From Pyxidicoccus xibeiensis (GTDB taxonomy: Bacteria > Myxococcota > Myxococcia > Myxococcales > Myxococcaceae): a stretch of 64,000 nucleotides of DNA. The DNA is taken from contig NZ_JAJVKV010000014.1 of NCBI RefSeq assembly GCF_024198175.1, forward strand, positions 124,001 to 188,000, given 5' to 3'. Under the pieces are notes generated by a model, which made no database searches, was not told where the DNA came from, and saw only the letters and a program-made list of their open reading frames with translations. This document shows positions 24,950 through 32,958 of this stretch, one piece after another. Position 1 is the first letter of the stretch. Every line of letters starts with the position of its first letter. The position numbers and the translations under genes were made by a program.

Positions 24950-25963
24950 ATGAAGGCCTACGAGATTCGCGACGGCTTCGGGCTGGACAAGCTGGTGCTC
25001 ACCGAGCGGACGGAGCCCACGCCCGGCCCCTTCCAGGTGCGGGTGCGGGTGAAGGCCACGAGCCTCAACCAGCGCGACTTGATGATGGTGGAGGGGCGCT
25101 ACAACCCGCGGCAGAAGCTGCCGCTCATCCCCAACTCGGACGGGGCGGGCGTGGTGGACGCGGTGGGGCCGGGTGTCACGCGCGTGAAGCCAGGCGACAG
25201 GGTGATGGGGCTGTTCTCGCAGATGTGGATGGCGGGAGAGCCGACGCGGGCCGCGCAGACGAGCACGCTGGGTGGGCCGCTCGACGGCGCGCTGGCGGAG
25301 TGCATGGTGCTGCACGAGGACGGGGTGATTCCCACGCCCGCGCACCTGTCCGACGAGGAGGCCGCGACGCTGCCGTGCGCGGCGCTCACCGCGTGGAGCG
25401 CGCTCGTCACCTATGGCGCGCTCAAGGCGGGAGACACCGTGCTGGTGCAGGGCACGGGGGGCGTCTCCATCTTCGCGCTGCAGCTGGCGCGGCTGCTGGG
25501 GGCGCGCGTCATCGTGACGTCCAGCCGGGACGACAAGCTGGAGAAGGCGCGGGCGCTGGGCGCGAACGAGCTCATCAACTACGCGACGACGCCGGACTGG
25601 GACAAGGCGGCGCGTGCGCTGACGGGCGGCGTCGGCGTGGACCACGTCGTGGAGGTGGGCGGGGCGGGGACGTTCGAGAAGTCACTGCGCGCGGTTCGCG
25701 TGGGGGGCACGGTGTCCGTCATCGGCGTGCTCAGCGGTGGCGCGGGCAACGTGCCGCTCACGCCCATCCTGATGCAGAACCTGCGCGTGCAGGGCATCCT
25801 CGTGGGGCACCGCCAGGGCTTCGAGGCGCTCAACCGCGCGCTCACGCTGCACGGCGTGCGGCCCGTGGTGGACCGGGTGTTCCCCTTCACCGAGGCGCGC
25901 GCCGCGTTCGAGTACCTCAAGAGCGGAGCGCACTTCGGGAAGGTGGTCATCCGGGTGGGGTGA
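24950..25963 (+). CDS. Zinc-independent MDR oxidoreductase (quinone oxidoreductase-like)
   Basis: 337 residues. Medium-chain dehydrogenase/reductase: GroES-like domain with SLNQRDLMMVEGRY and IPNSDGAGVV, then a Rossmann domain with VLVQGTGGVSIFALQLA, ending HFGKVVIRVG. The structural-zinc cysteines and the catalytic-zinc Cys-His pair of alcohol dehydrogenases are missing, so it belongs with the NAD(P)H quinone oxidoreductase/zinc-free branch. Substrate unknown. Start codon ATG at 24950 lies between the divergent cytochrome promoter and its own; the two units share roughly 76 bases of control DNA. Confidence 0.9.
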   Translation: MKAYEIRDGFGLDKLVLTERTEPTPGPFQVRVRVKATSLNQRDLMMVEGRYNPRQKLPLIPNSDGAGVVDAVGPGVTRVKPGDRVMGLFSQMWMAGEPTRAAQTSTLGGPLDGALAECMVLHEDGVIPTPAHLSDEEAATLPCAALTAWSALVTYGALKAGDTVLVQGTGGVSIFALQLARLLGARVIVTSSRDDKLEKARALGANELINYATTPDWDKAARALTGGVGVDHVVEVGGAGTFEKSLRAVRVGGTVSVIGVLSGGAGNVPLTPILMQNLRVQGILVGHRQGFEALNRALTLHGVRPVVDRVFPFTEARAAFEYLKSGAHFGKVVIRVG

Positions 25964-26050
25964 GGTGGCCCGTGCCTGGCCGTGGGCTTCGGAGCGGGCG
26001 GGCATCCAGGATGGGCAGGACTCGCAACGTGGAGGTGTTACCTTCGCGGC

Positions 26051-27607
26051 ATGCCTCGTTGGTTCAACACCGCCGGTCCGTGCATGTCGGCTGACCACTA
26101 CATGCTTCCGGCCATGCGGCGTCTGCCGGAGGTGGTCCCCCTCATCGACCAGAGGGGATACTTCGTCCTGCATGCACCTCGGCAGGTAGGCAAGACGACG
26201 GTGCTCCGGTCCCTGGCCGAGCAGCTCACCGCCTCCGGCCGCTACGCCGTGCTTCATTTCTCCTGTGAAGCCGGCGAGGTCGCCGGTGATGACTTCGCCG
26301 AGGCGCAGCGGGGCATCCTGGAACGCATCCGTCACAGCGCCGAGCTCTACCTGCCCGAAGAACTGCGCCCCCCTGCATTTCCGGAGGCAACCGACACCCA
26401 GCTCCTGGGTAAAGCTCTTTCAACCTGGGCGCGTACCTGCCCTCGTCCCCTGGTGCTCTTCTTCGACGAGATTGACGCCCTCCGGGGGCAGAGCCTGCTG
26501 AGTGTGCTGCGGCAACTGCGTGAAGGCTTCACGGACAGGCCCGTTGGCTTCCCGTCCTCCGTCGTCCTATGTGGCCTGCGCGATGTTCGCGACTACAAGG
26601 TGGCCTCGGGAGGACGGGAGCACCTGGGCACGTCGAGTCCCTTCAACATCAAGGTGGAGTCGCTCACCCTGCGCAACTTCACGCGCGACGAGGTGGCCGA
26701 GCTCTACCAGCAGCACACCGACGACACCGGCCAGCACTTCCTCCCCGAGGCAGTGGACCGCGCCTTCTACTGGACGCAGGGTCAGCCCTGGCTGGTCAAT
26801 GCGCTGGCCCGGCAGATGGTGCAGCAGCTCGCGCCGGACCGGACCCAGACCCTGACGGCAGACCACGTGGATGCCGCGAAGGAGCTCCTCCTCAAGCGCC
26901 AGGACACGCACCTGGACAGCCTGGCCGAGCGACTGCGCGAGCCTTGGGTGCGGCGCATCCTGGAACCCATGCTCGCCGGGCTTGCACTGGGCGACGTGCC
27001 GCAGGACGACCTGCGCTTCATCCAGGACCTGGGACTGGTGCGCATGGGCACCACGGGCAGCGTGGAGATGGCCAACCCGCTCTACCGGGAGGTCATCCTC
27101 CGCGTCCTGTCGAACACGGCCTTCGCCTCCCTGCCTCCAATGAAGTCAGCGCCTCCATGGCTGCGCGCGGATGGCCGGCTCGACATGGAGCGCCTCATCG
27201 AGTCCTTCGTGGCCTTCTGGCGCCAGCATGGCCAGCCGTTGCTGGGCACGGCGCCCTATCACGAGATTGCGCCGCACCTGGTGCTGATGGCCTTCCTGCA
27301 CCGGGTGGCCAACGGCGGTGGGACACTGGAGCGCGAGTACGCCATCGGCACCGGGCGCATGGACTTGTGCCTGCGCTACGGGCCCGACACGCTCGCCATG
27401 GAGCTCAAGGTGTGGCGTGACGGGGAGAAGGACCCGGTGGATGAAGGGCTGGCCCAGCTCGACAAATATCTATCGGGACTGGGGCTCGACTCCGGCTGGC
27501 TGGTCGTCTTCGACCGGCGCACCGGGCAGCCGCCCATCTCCGAGCGCACGCTCGCGACGCGTGCCCAGACTCCATCGGGTCGTCAGGTCACCGTGCTGCG
27601 GGCCTGA
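26051..27607 (+). CDS. AAA-like ATPase with C-terminal PD-(D/E)XK nuclease-like region
   Basis: 518 residues from the ATG at 26051. Residues 30-260 form a P-loop ATPase: Walker A APRQVGKTTVL, Walker B PLVLFFDEIDAL, and sensor-like VVLCGLRDVRDYK. A winged-helix/lid region follows (QGQPWLVNALARQMV). Residues 400-518 contain IGTGRMDLCLRYG and LAMELKVWRDG, a D...ExK arrangement typical of PD-(D/E)XK nucleases. Proteins of this build are often annotated as AAA-ATPase-like and are common in myxobacteria; a role in mobile-element control or conflict is plausible but untested. A longer frame reaches back to 25982 without a start matching the family. Ends in a shared terminator hairpin. Confidence 0.82.
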   Translation: MPRWFNTAGPCMSADHYMLPAMRRLPEVVPLIDQRGYFVLHAPRQVGKTTVLRSLAEQLTASGRYAVLHFSCEAGEVAGDDFAEAQRGILERIRHSAELYLPEELRPPAFPEATDTQLLGKALSTWARTCPRPLVLFFDEIDALRGQSLLSVLRQLREGFTDRPVGFPSSVVLCGLRDVRDYKVASGGREHLGTSSPFNIKVESLTLRNFTRDEVAELYQQHTDDTGQHFLPEAVDRAFYWTQGQPWLVNALARQMVQQLAPDRTQTLTADHVDAAKELLLKRQDTHLDSLAERLREPWVRRILEPMLAGLALGDVPQDDLRFIQDLGLVRMGTTGSVEMANPLYREVILRVLSNTAFASLPPMKSAPPWLRADGRLDMERLIESFVAFWRQHGQPLLGTAPYHEIAPHLVLMAFLHRVANGGGTLEREYAIGTGRMDLCLRYGPDTLAMELKVWRDGEKDPVDEGLAQLDKYLSGLGLDSGWLVVFDRRTGQPPISERTLATRAQTPSGRQVTVLRA

Positions 27608-27608
27608 C

Positions 27609-27632
27609 GCCCCTCGCCTGGACGCGAGGGGC
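27609..27632. terminator. Bidirectional hairpin between ATPase and RIO kinase genes
   Basis: Perfect 9-bp stem GCCCCTCGC / GCGAGGGGC with a six-base loop, directly after the ATPase stop and before the convergent RIO kinase stop. No T tract, so it may need Rho or work mainly as an RNA-stabilising end. Confidence 0.75.
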
Positions 27633-27643
27633 ACATCGCCCGC

Positions 27644-29716
27644 TCAGGAGCCCGTCTCGTGCGGACCCGGGTCGGAGGAGGACGTCGGCCGACCCACGAA
27701 CGAGACCTGCGGACTGGAGGAGCGCGGCGGACGAGGTCCTCCGCGGCCCTGGCCCTGCCTCGGCTGCCGGGGCCCCGAGCCGGTGTTGCCCGGGCCCGGC
27801 GAGCGCGACTCCCGCAGGGTGTTCGTCTCCGGACCCGTGGGCTGCCCGTTGCTCGAGGGCCGGCTCTCCACCACCGGCTGCGAGCGGGGCCCTCCGCGCC
27901 TGTCACCCCGCGGAGCTCCGTTGCCCCCGCGCGGCTCCCGAGGCGGAGCGCCATTCCCGCCACGCTGCTCGGTCCGACCCGGTGCTCCGTTGGCCTCGCG
28001 CGGCTCCCGCGAAGGAGCGCCGTTGCCGCGCCGCTCGGGCCGGCCCGGCGCACCAGTGGCTTCGCGCGGCTCCCTCGGAGGGGCGCCGTTCCCACGCTGC
28101 TCGACCCGGGGCGGTGCTCCGTTGACCTCGCGCGGCTCCCGCGAGGGGGCGCCGTTCCCACGATGCTCGGCCCGGGGCGGTGCTCCGTTGGCCTCGCGCG
28201 GCTCGCCCGCAGGGACGTAGGGGCTGCCCCCGCCACGTGCATCGCCCCGAGGCGGACGTCCGTTGCCTCCCGGGCGCTGCTCGGTCCGGCCCGGCGCACC
28301 ATTGGCCTCGCGCGGCTCACCACCCCGCGCGTCGCTCCGGGGCGGACGCCCGTTGCCTCCGGGGCGCTGCTCGCCGCGAGGCGGGCGGCCTCCGCCCTCC
28401 GCGCGCTGTTCCGTCACGGGCGCGGACGTGGGAACTCCACCCCGCTGCTCGTTCCTGGCCGGACGCCCGTCACGCTGCCCGTTGGACGCGGGGCGCTCGT
28501 TCGTGATGGCCCGTGCCCCGTTCTCCGGGCGCTGCCCGTTGGACGCGGCACGCTGCCCGTTCGGAGGCGGCGGACGCGCGCCGGTGTTGCCCTGACGCGG
28601 CCCGTTCGGAGGCGGACGCGCTCCCGCGCCACCGCGCTGCTCGGTGGCGGGCGGACGCGGCCCCCCTCCACCTGCCGATGCCGGACGGTTGCCGCCATTG
28701 CGCGGCGGCCCCCTGCCAGGGCCACGATTCCGGCCTCCTCGCGGAGGAGGCGCCGCCGCGGGCTTGCCGCGCTCGCCGCCGCCCTGCTTCAGCACCAGGG
28801 CCTCCAGCTCGCGCAGCTCCGCTTCCGCTGCCTCCTCGGGCGTCATGTTCGCCTGGGGGACGGCCACCAGCGCGGGCTCGGGCTCCGGGCGGAAACCACC
28901 ACCCCGCTCCGCCGGGAAGCCCGGACGGGCGTCGCGCGGACCCTTGAAGCCACCCCGGCGGGACGTGTCGCGGAAGCCACCCCGGGGGGTGAAGCCCGGC
29001 GACAGCTCCCGGCGCACATACGCATTCCAGATTTCGCTCGTGTCGCCCTCCGCGTCGTACAGCTGCGGGGCGATGCCGGCGAGGAAGTTGCGGACGTTGT
29101 CCAAATCTCGCCGGAAGTAGAACTCCGCCTGGTTGTTGCGCGCCGCCGCCACCGTCTGCGGGAAGTCGATGATGATGGCGCCCTGCCAGCTCATCAGGAT
29201 GTTGAACGGGGACAGGTCGCCGTGGATGAGGTCGGCGCACAGCATGTTCACGACCTGGGAGCGCAGGTCCACGTAGAGGGCCTGGGCCTCCTCGGGCGTG
29301 GCGGGCGGGGCCTCCACGAGCCGCGGGGCAGGGTGGCCCTGCGCGTCGAGCACCACCTCCATCAGGAGGATGCCCTCGTAGAACAGCACCGGCGCGGGCA
29401 CGCGCACACCCTGGGCGTGCAGCTTGTAGAGCGAGTCCGACTCGGCGCTCTTCCACGCCTCCTCGGCGGCGGCCTGACCGAAGCGGCTGCCCTTCTCCAT
29501 GGCGCGGCGCGTGCGGGAGTTGCGCACCTCGCGCCCCTCGCGGTAGCCCACGTTGTTACGGAAGTTGCGCTCGTGGCGCTCCTTGTACAGCTTGGCCGCG
29601 ACCACCTGGCCGGCGTGCTGGACCAGCCACACCTCCGCTTCCTTCCCCGTCTTCAGCTGGCCGATGACGGCTTCGATGATGCCGTCGGCGAGGAGGGTTT
29701 CTAGTGAGTCATTCAT
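27644..29716 (-). CDS. RIO-type serine kinase with long Arg/Gly/Asn/Pro-rich disordered tail
   Basis: 690 residues. Residues 1-250 are a RIO kinase: ATP loop GQLKTGKEAEVWLVQ, lysine in VVAAKLYK, LLMEVVLDAQG, catalytic loop LIHGDLSPFNILMS and metal-binding IIDFPQTV. Archaeal and eukaryotic RIO kinases act in small-subunit ribosome maturation; bacterial copies are poorly studied. Residues 260-690 are low-complexity, rich in R, G, P, N and E (GNGAPPREPRE, RGGNGRPPR), built in part from 22-residue repeats. Such RGG-like tails bind RNA and can drive condensates. The tail is almost twice as long as the kinase domain. ATG at 29716 is the only good start. Confidence 0.88.
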   Translation of the reverse strand: MNDSLETLLADGIIEAVIGQLKTGKEAEVWLVQHAGQVVAAKLYKERHERNFRNNVGYREGREVRNSRTRRAMEKGSRFGQAAAEEAWKSAESDSLYKLHAQGVRVPAPVLFYEGILLMEVVLDAQGHPAPRLVEAPPATPEEAQALYVDLRSQVVNMLCADLIHGDLSPFNILMSWQGAIIIDFPQTVAAARNNQAEFYFRRDLDNVRNFLAGIAPQLYDAEGDTSEIWNAYVRRELSPGFTPRGGFRDTSRRGGFKGPRDARPGFPAERGGGFRPEPEPALVAVPQANMTPEEAAEAELRELEALVLKQGGGERGKPAAAPPPRGGRNRGPGRGPPRNGGNRPASAGGGGPRPPATEQRGGAGARPPPNGPRQGNTGARPPPPNGQRAASNGQRPENGARAITNERPASNGQRDGRPARNEQRGGVPTSAPVTEQRAEGGGRPPRGEQRPGGNGRPPRSDARGGEPREANGAPGRTEQRPGGNGRPPRGDARGGGSPYVPAGEPREANGAPPRAEHRGNGAPSREPREVNGAPPRVEQRGNGAPPREPREATGAPGRPERRGNGAPSREPREANGAPGRTEQRGGNGAPPREPRGGNGAPRGDRRGGPRSQPVVESRPSSNGQPTGPETNTLRESRSPGPGNTGSGPRQPRQGQGRGGPRPPRSSSPQVSFVGRPTSSSDPGPHETGS
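27900..28330 (-). repeat. 66-bp tandem repeats in the RIO kinase tail
   Basis: Imperfect copies marked by CTCGCGCGGCTC at about 27926, 27995, 28061, 28127 and 28193 (spacing 69, then 66, 66, 66), continuing less regularly to about 28330. Each encodes a 22-residue unit around GNGAPxREPREANGAP. In-frame copy changes would alter tail length. Confidence 0.9.
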
Positions 29717-29989
29717 TCAGACGCGGGAGTCCAGTGGGGTCCGGGCAAGGTGTCGCAGGCGCGCGCGAGCGGCCCTGTGCGCCGCGCGTGGTGGCATGTG
29801 AACATCTCCCGAGCCCCTCTTGCTACCGCCATGCAACGGCAACCCGCCGGGAGGCCCGGCCCCCGGCCTGCTACCAGTTTGTACGCCCGGGTTCCAGGGT
29901 AGCCAGACCTTCGTACCAGGGGGTGGGTCATCTGGGACCAAGGCGACGTCACAAGCGTGTGCCTGACGGGCTGGCTGCTCCCGATTCCG
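29717..29989. other. Intergenic region upstream of RIO kinase
   Basis: 273 bases between the RIO kinase start and the DUF4833 stop, both minus strand. Lower G+C than flanking genes. A six-base inverted pair GCTACC/GGTAGC lies near 29870 and 29900. No gene, RNA or clear promoter recognised. Confidence 0.5.
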
Positions 29990-30541
29990 TCAGCGGCGGA
30001 TGACCTCCTTGACGGAGCGGCCGTCTGCCCCGGTGCCACTGAGCAGCACGTAGGAGACACCTGTCGGCCAGGCCGTCTTCACGAAGATGCGGTCTATCTG
30101 CGCCGGCCTGCCCTCCAGCTGGGTCCACGCCCGGGCGGCGCAGCGGCCGTTCTCCCGGAAGACGTCCACGCCGATGACACGCTCCGGCCAGGCCCGCAGG
30201 CGGACGTGGACCTTCCAGCCCTTCGGGGTGGACTCCACCTGCTGGACGTCACCCAGGCCGTAGGCTGGCAGCTCTCGGCCGAGCAGGGGCTCGACGGCCG
30301 TCTCGCCCTTCTCCAGCATCCGCCAGTACGCATGCACCGGCTGGGCCCCCTGGGGCTTGCAGTCGCCGTCCAGGCGGATGCCGTAGTGGACCTGGTTCCG
30401 GTTGGTGCTCCGGGTGATGAAGAAGGCCGAGTCCGCGGCGCGCGCGGGAGCTGCCTGCCCCGCCGGTTCCGCCAGCGCCGGGGCCTGGCCGGACAGCAGC
30501 CCCAGGCAGAGACCTGGCAACGTCCAGTCCTTCAGTCGCAC
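29990..30541 (-). CDS. Secreted DUF4833 family protein
   Basis: 183 residues: signal peptide MRLKDWTLPGLCLGLLSGQAPALA, then the DUF4833 pattern FFITRSTNRNQVHYGIRLD, the DCKPQGAQPVHAYWRMLE block and LGDVQQVESTPKGWKVHVRLRAWPERVI. The family is periplasmic, widespread and of unknown role; conserved aromatic and Cys positions (C61 region and C132 region) could form one disulfide. Monocistronic in appearance. Confidence 0.82.
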   Translation of the reverse strand: MRLKDWTLPGLCLGLLSGQAPALAEPAGQAAPARAADSAFFITRSTNRNQVHYGIRLDGDCKPQGAQPVHAYWRMLEKGETAVEPLLGRELPAYGLGDVQQVESTPKGWKVHVRLRAWPERVIGVDVFRENGRCAARAWTQLEGRPAQIDRIFVKTAWPTGVSYVLLSGTGADGRSVKEVIRR

Positions 30542-30832
30542 GCGTCCTCCTGCTCCCGCCTTTTATGTGGAGCGGCGCGGTGCCGGGTGCCAGGGGCGTC
30601 GCGCGATTCGCCTCGCAGACTGCATGAAACGCGTCAGCGGACGCCAGTCTCTGGCAAATCTTCGATCATTCATGGGGCGGGCAGCGCCCCGGTGTCGTTC
30701 CGAGGTCCGACGCAGCGCTTCCAGGAGGCGCCGCGGTCCGGGCCCGCTCCCGGGTGGAGCTTCCACGACGAGAAGCTGCTGACCCGCACCCGGAGAGCGC
30801 TACGATGCGCATCCGTCAGGGAGGGGTTCACC
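30542..30832. other. Leader region of the H1-like/EF-hand gene
   Basis: 291 bases between divergent genes, lower in G+C than the flanking coding DNA. It holds a hairpin GGGGCG-GGCAG-CGCCCC at 30674-30690 and a strong Shine-Dalgarno (AGGGAGGGG) just before 30833. No ORF with family similarity. Confidence 0.5.
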
Positions 30833-31588
30833 ATGGCGACGAAGTCACGCAAGACGACGGCTGCGAAGAAGTCATCCCGGCGCGCTTCCACGGCGAAGAA
30901 GGCCACCACGAAGAAGGGTGCGGCGAAGAAGGCGGTCGCGAAGAAGGGGGCGGCGAAGAAGGCTCCCGCGAGGAAGGCTGCGGCGAAGAAGGGTGCGGCG
31001 AAGAAGGCTCCCGCGAAGAAGGCTGCGGCGAAGAAGGCTCCCGCGAAGAAGGGTGCGGCGAAGAAGGCCGGGGCCCGGAGGGCGGCCACGAAGCAGGGCG
31101 CGGCCAGGACGGCCTCCGTGAAGAAGGCCCCTGCCCGGAAGGCGGCCTCGAAGGGCGCGGCGGCACCGGCGGCGCGCAAGCCGGCGGCCCGGGCCCGGAA
31201 GCCGGAGGCTGCTCCCCAGTCCCAGCTCGAGCTCCTCCCCCGGAGTGAGCCCACGCCCCCGAAGGAGGCCCTGGACGCGCGGCCCGCCACGGGCTCCCCG
31301 TCCGTCGAGGAGGTGGAGACCACGTCCGCTGGCGTCCAGCCGCTCGCGCCCGAGCATGCGGCCGTGGACGAGCTGACCAGCTCCGGCAACGAGGTGCTCG
31401 ACATCTTCCAGCGCTATGACCGCAACCGCACCGGCTCCATCGAGCGCTCCGAGTTCGCGCGGCTGCTGGAGGCGCTCGGGCAGAACGTCACCGACGAGGA
31501 GCTGGAGATTGCCGTCGACGCCGTCGACACCGACCGCACGGGCAAGATTTCCTGGAAGGAATTCAAGGCCTGGTGGAGCAGCCGGTAG
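30833..31588 (+). CDS. Histone H1-like Lys/Ala-rich protein fused to an EF-hand pair
   Basis: 251 residues from the ATG at 30833 (AGGGAGGGG upstream). Residues 1-115 are built of KKGAAKKAPAKKA-type repeats, like the C-terminal tail of histone H1 and bacterial AlgP/Hc1-like proteins that coat and condense DNA. A linker rich in Pro/Glu/Ser (115-180) leads to a C-terminal calcium-binding pair at about 185-250: loop 1 DRNRTGSIERSE and loop 2 DTDRTGKISWKE, both with correct D-x-[DN]-x-[ST]-G and terminal Glu. The N-terminal part should bind DNA by charge; the EF-hand pair should bind calcium. The combination suggests calcium-dependent nucleoid control (inference). Acidic EF-hands could fold back on the basic tail. 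Confidence 0.85.
   Translation: MATKSRKTTAAKKSSRRASTAKKATTKKGAAKKAVAKKGAAKKAPARKAAAKKGAAKKAPAKKAAAKKAPAKKGAAKKAGARRAATKQGAARTASVKKAPARKAASKGAAAPAARKPAARARKPEAAPQSQLELLPRSEPTPPKEALDARPATGSPSVEEVETTSAGVQPLAPEHAAVDELTSSGNEVLDIFQRYDRNRTGSIERSEFARLLEALGQNVTDEELEIAVDAVDTDRTGKISWKEFKAWWSSR
30885..31170 (+). repeat. Lys/Ala codon repeats in H1-like gene
   Basis: Imperfect repeats of about 15-30 bases around GCGAAGAAGG(G/C)TG, encoding (A)AKK(G/A)(A/P). Slippage-prone; length variation between strains is expected. Confidence 0.85.
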
Positions 31589-31593
31589 CCACG

Positions 31594-32766
31594 TCAGAAG
31601 CGCATGAACATCCCGGCGCCGGCGGCGACCCCGTCGTTGCGCCGGCCGGCGGGGACCACCACCGGCACGGGCACGGGCTGGAAGCCGCTGTCGGCCCGTG
31701 CATCCAGCTGCGTGGGCCCCTCTGGCGACAGGGCATTGAGCAGGACGGTGATGGCGAAGGTGCCGGCCATGGTGCCGAGCACCGTCTTGGCCACCGTGAC
31801 GTCGCTGACGTCCAGCCGCGAGCCGATGAGGAGCGCCACGGCGCCCATGCCGATGGGGAACACGGTGGCGTCCCTCAGGGACGAGGGCGACAGGTCCAGC
31901 GGGAGGGCCAGCAGCCCGCCGACGAGCATGCCCGCCGCGGGGGCGATGAGCAGCGGCGTGAAGCGGAAGTCGTCCCCCGTCTGCCGCGCGCCGATGTACT
32001 CGACGAGGCCGGTGGTGAGGAACGCATAGAGCGTCGTCACGCCTACCAGCCCCGTGTCCCCTCCGCTCACGTCCTCGCCGCCCGCGGTGAGCAGGAGCAC
32101 GGACGCGACGCCCACCTGGGACGTGGTCAGCGCCAGCAGCGCCCGTTGCCGGCTGTTCAGGTCCCACCCGTTGGCGGCGCTCACGCCGGCGGTGAAGCCC
32201 AGCGTCGCGGCGCCCGCGGCCAGCAGGGACTCGTTGCGCTTCACCGGGACGAAGTACTGGTAGAGGGTGCTCGCCGTACCCAGCGTGAGGGTGCCCAGCA
32301 TCGCGCCCGCGTAGGCGTTGTCGCTCCGGCCCCCCGGGTCGTCGTAGCTGGCGCCCAGCATGGCGCCGAGGACCATGCCTCCCACCGCCTCGGACAGCAC
32401 CAGCGTGGGGCCGCCCGAGGCGGCGGAGAGCCGGCTGTAGCGCAGGTCGTCCCGCCGCTTCACCGGCCGGGACCGGGTGGGAGGCGCAAGGGACTCCACC
32501 CGCCGGGGCTGCGCGTCCGGGATGGCAGGGGCCGCCGCCGGCCGTGCCAGCTCGGGCGTGTCGGAGGAGGGAACCGCCGGCCGTGCCACCTCGGGCGTGT
32601 CGGAGGCGGGGGCGAAGTCTGGCGGCGTGGCCCACTCGGGCTCGTCCGGGGAGGAAGGCGAGGAGGTGAGCGGCGGCGGTGGAAGCGGGTCCTGGGAGGA
32701 CTCGGCCGGCTGCTGGGCGCTCGCGACGGTGGCGGCGAGGCCCAGCACGAGGACGATGGGACGCAT
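31594..32766 (-). CDS. Membrane protein of unknown function with signal peptide and Pro/Ser-rich linker
   Basis: 390 residues from the ATG at 32766 (MRPIVLVLGLAATVASAQQ signal). Residues 20-110 are Pro/Ser/Glu-rich and contain repeats of SDTPE(V/L)ARPA. From about 125 there are around eight hydrophobic segments with many Gly (VLSEAVGGMVLGAMLGASY, YAGAMLGTLTLGTAS), the spacing of short membrane helices or amphipathic outer-membrane strands. It ends in GAGMFMRF, an aromatic C-terminus as in outer-membrane barrels. I do not recognise the family. Convergent with the H1-like gene (five bases between stops). Confidence 0.6.
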   Translation of the reverse strand: MRPIVLVLGLAATVASAQQPAESSQDPLPPPPLTSSPSSPDEPEWATPPDFAPASDTPEVARPAVPSSDTPELARPAAAPAIPDAQPRRVESLAPPTRSRPVKRRDDLRYSRLSAASGGPTLVLSEAVGGMVLGAMLGASYDDPGGRSDNAYAGAMLGTLTLGTASTLYQYFVPVKRNESLLAAGAATLGFTAGVSAANGWDLNSRQRALLALTTSQVGVASVLLLTAGGEDVSGGDTGLVGVTTLYAFLTTGLVEYIGARQTGDDFRFTPLLIAPAAGMLVGGLLALPLDLSPSSLRDATVFPIGMGAVALLIGSRLDVSDVTVAKTVLGTMAGTFAITVLLNALSPEGPTQLDARADSGFQPVPVPVVVPAGRRNDGVAAGAGMFMRF

Positions 32767-32958
32767 GGGGACGACTCCTGGACTTCGCATCTTGGTGGAC
32801 CCGGCCCCCGGGGGAAAGGCCACCTCACAACGCGCCGCATCCCACCCCCATCTCCAGAACCGCTCGGCTGTCTGGCATGATGCGGGGCCGCTGCCCGTCC
32901 CGCGGCTCATTGCGTGACGAGAGACCGAGCTGACCTACACTGGCCTGTAGGGGGAAGG

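Noticed and set aside
24874..25645. Long minus-strand frame extending the discoidin-like gene upstream to 25645
   Set aside because: It runs opposite to the cytochrome and MDR genes, has no family similarity and only reflects GC3 bias; the gene starts at 23881 with a coupled ATGA.
29860..29910. GCTACC/GGTAGC as a riboswitch or terminator
   Set aside because: Six-base arms with a loop of over 20 bases and no further pairing; no known aptamer pattern.
30600..30782. Possible small coding frame upstream of the H1-like gene
   Set aside because: No ribosome site and no similarity; probably part of the leader.
30872..32635. 587-codon minus-strand frame over the H1-like gene
   Set aside because: Composition is Arg/Gly/His-rich as expected for the antisense of Lys/Ala codons; no domain, no start context.
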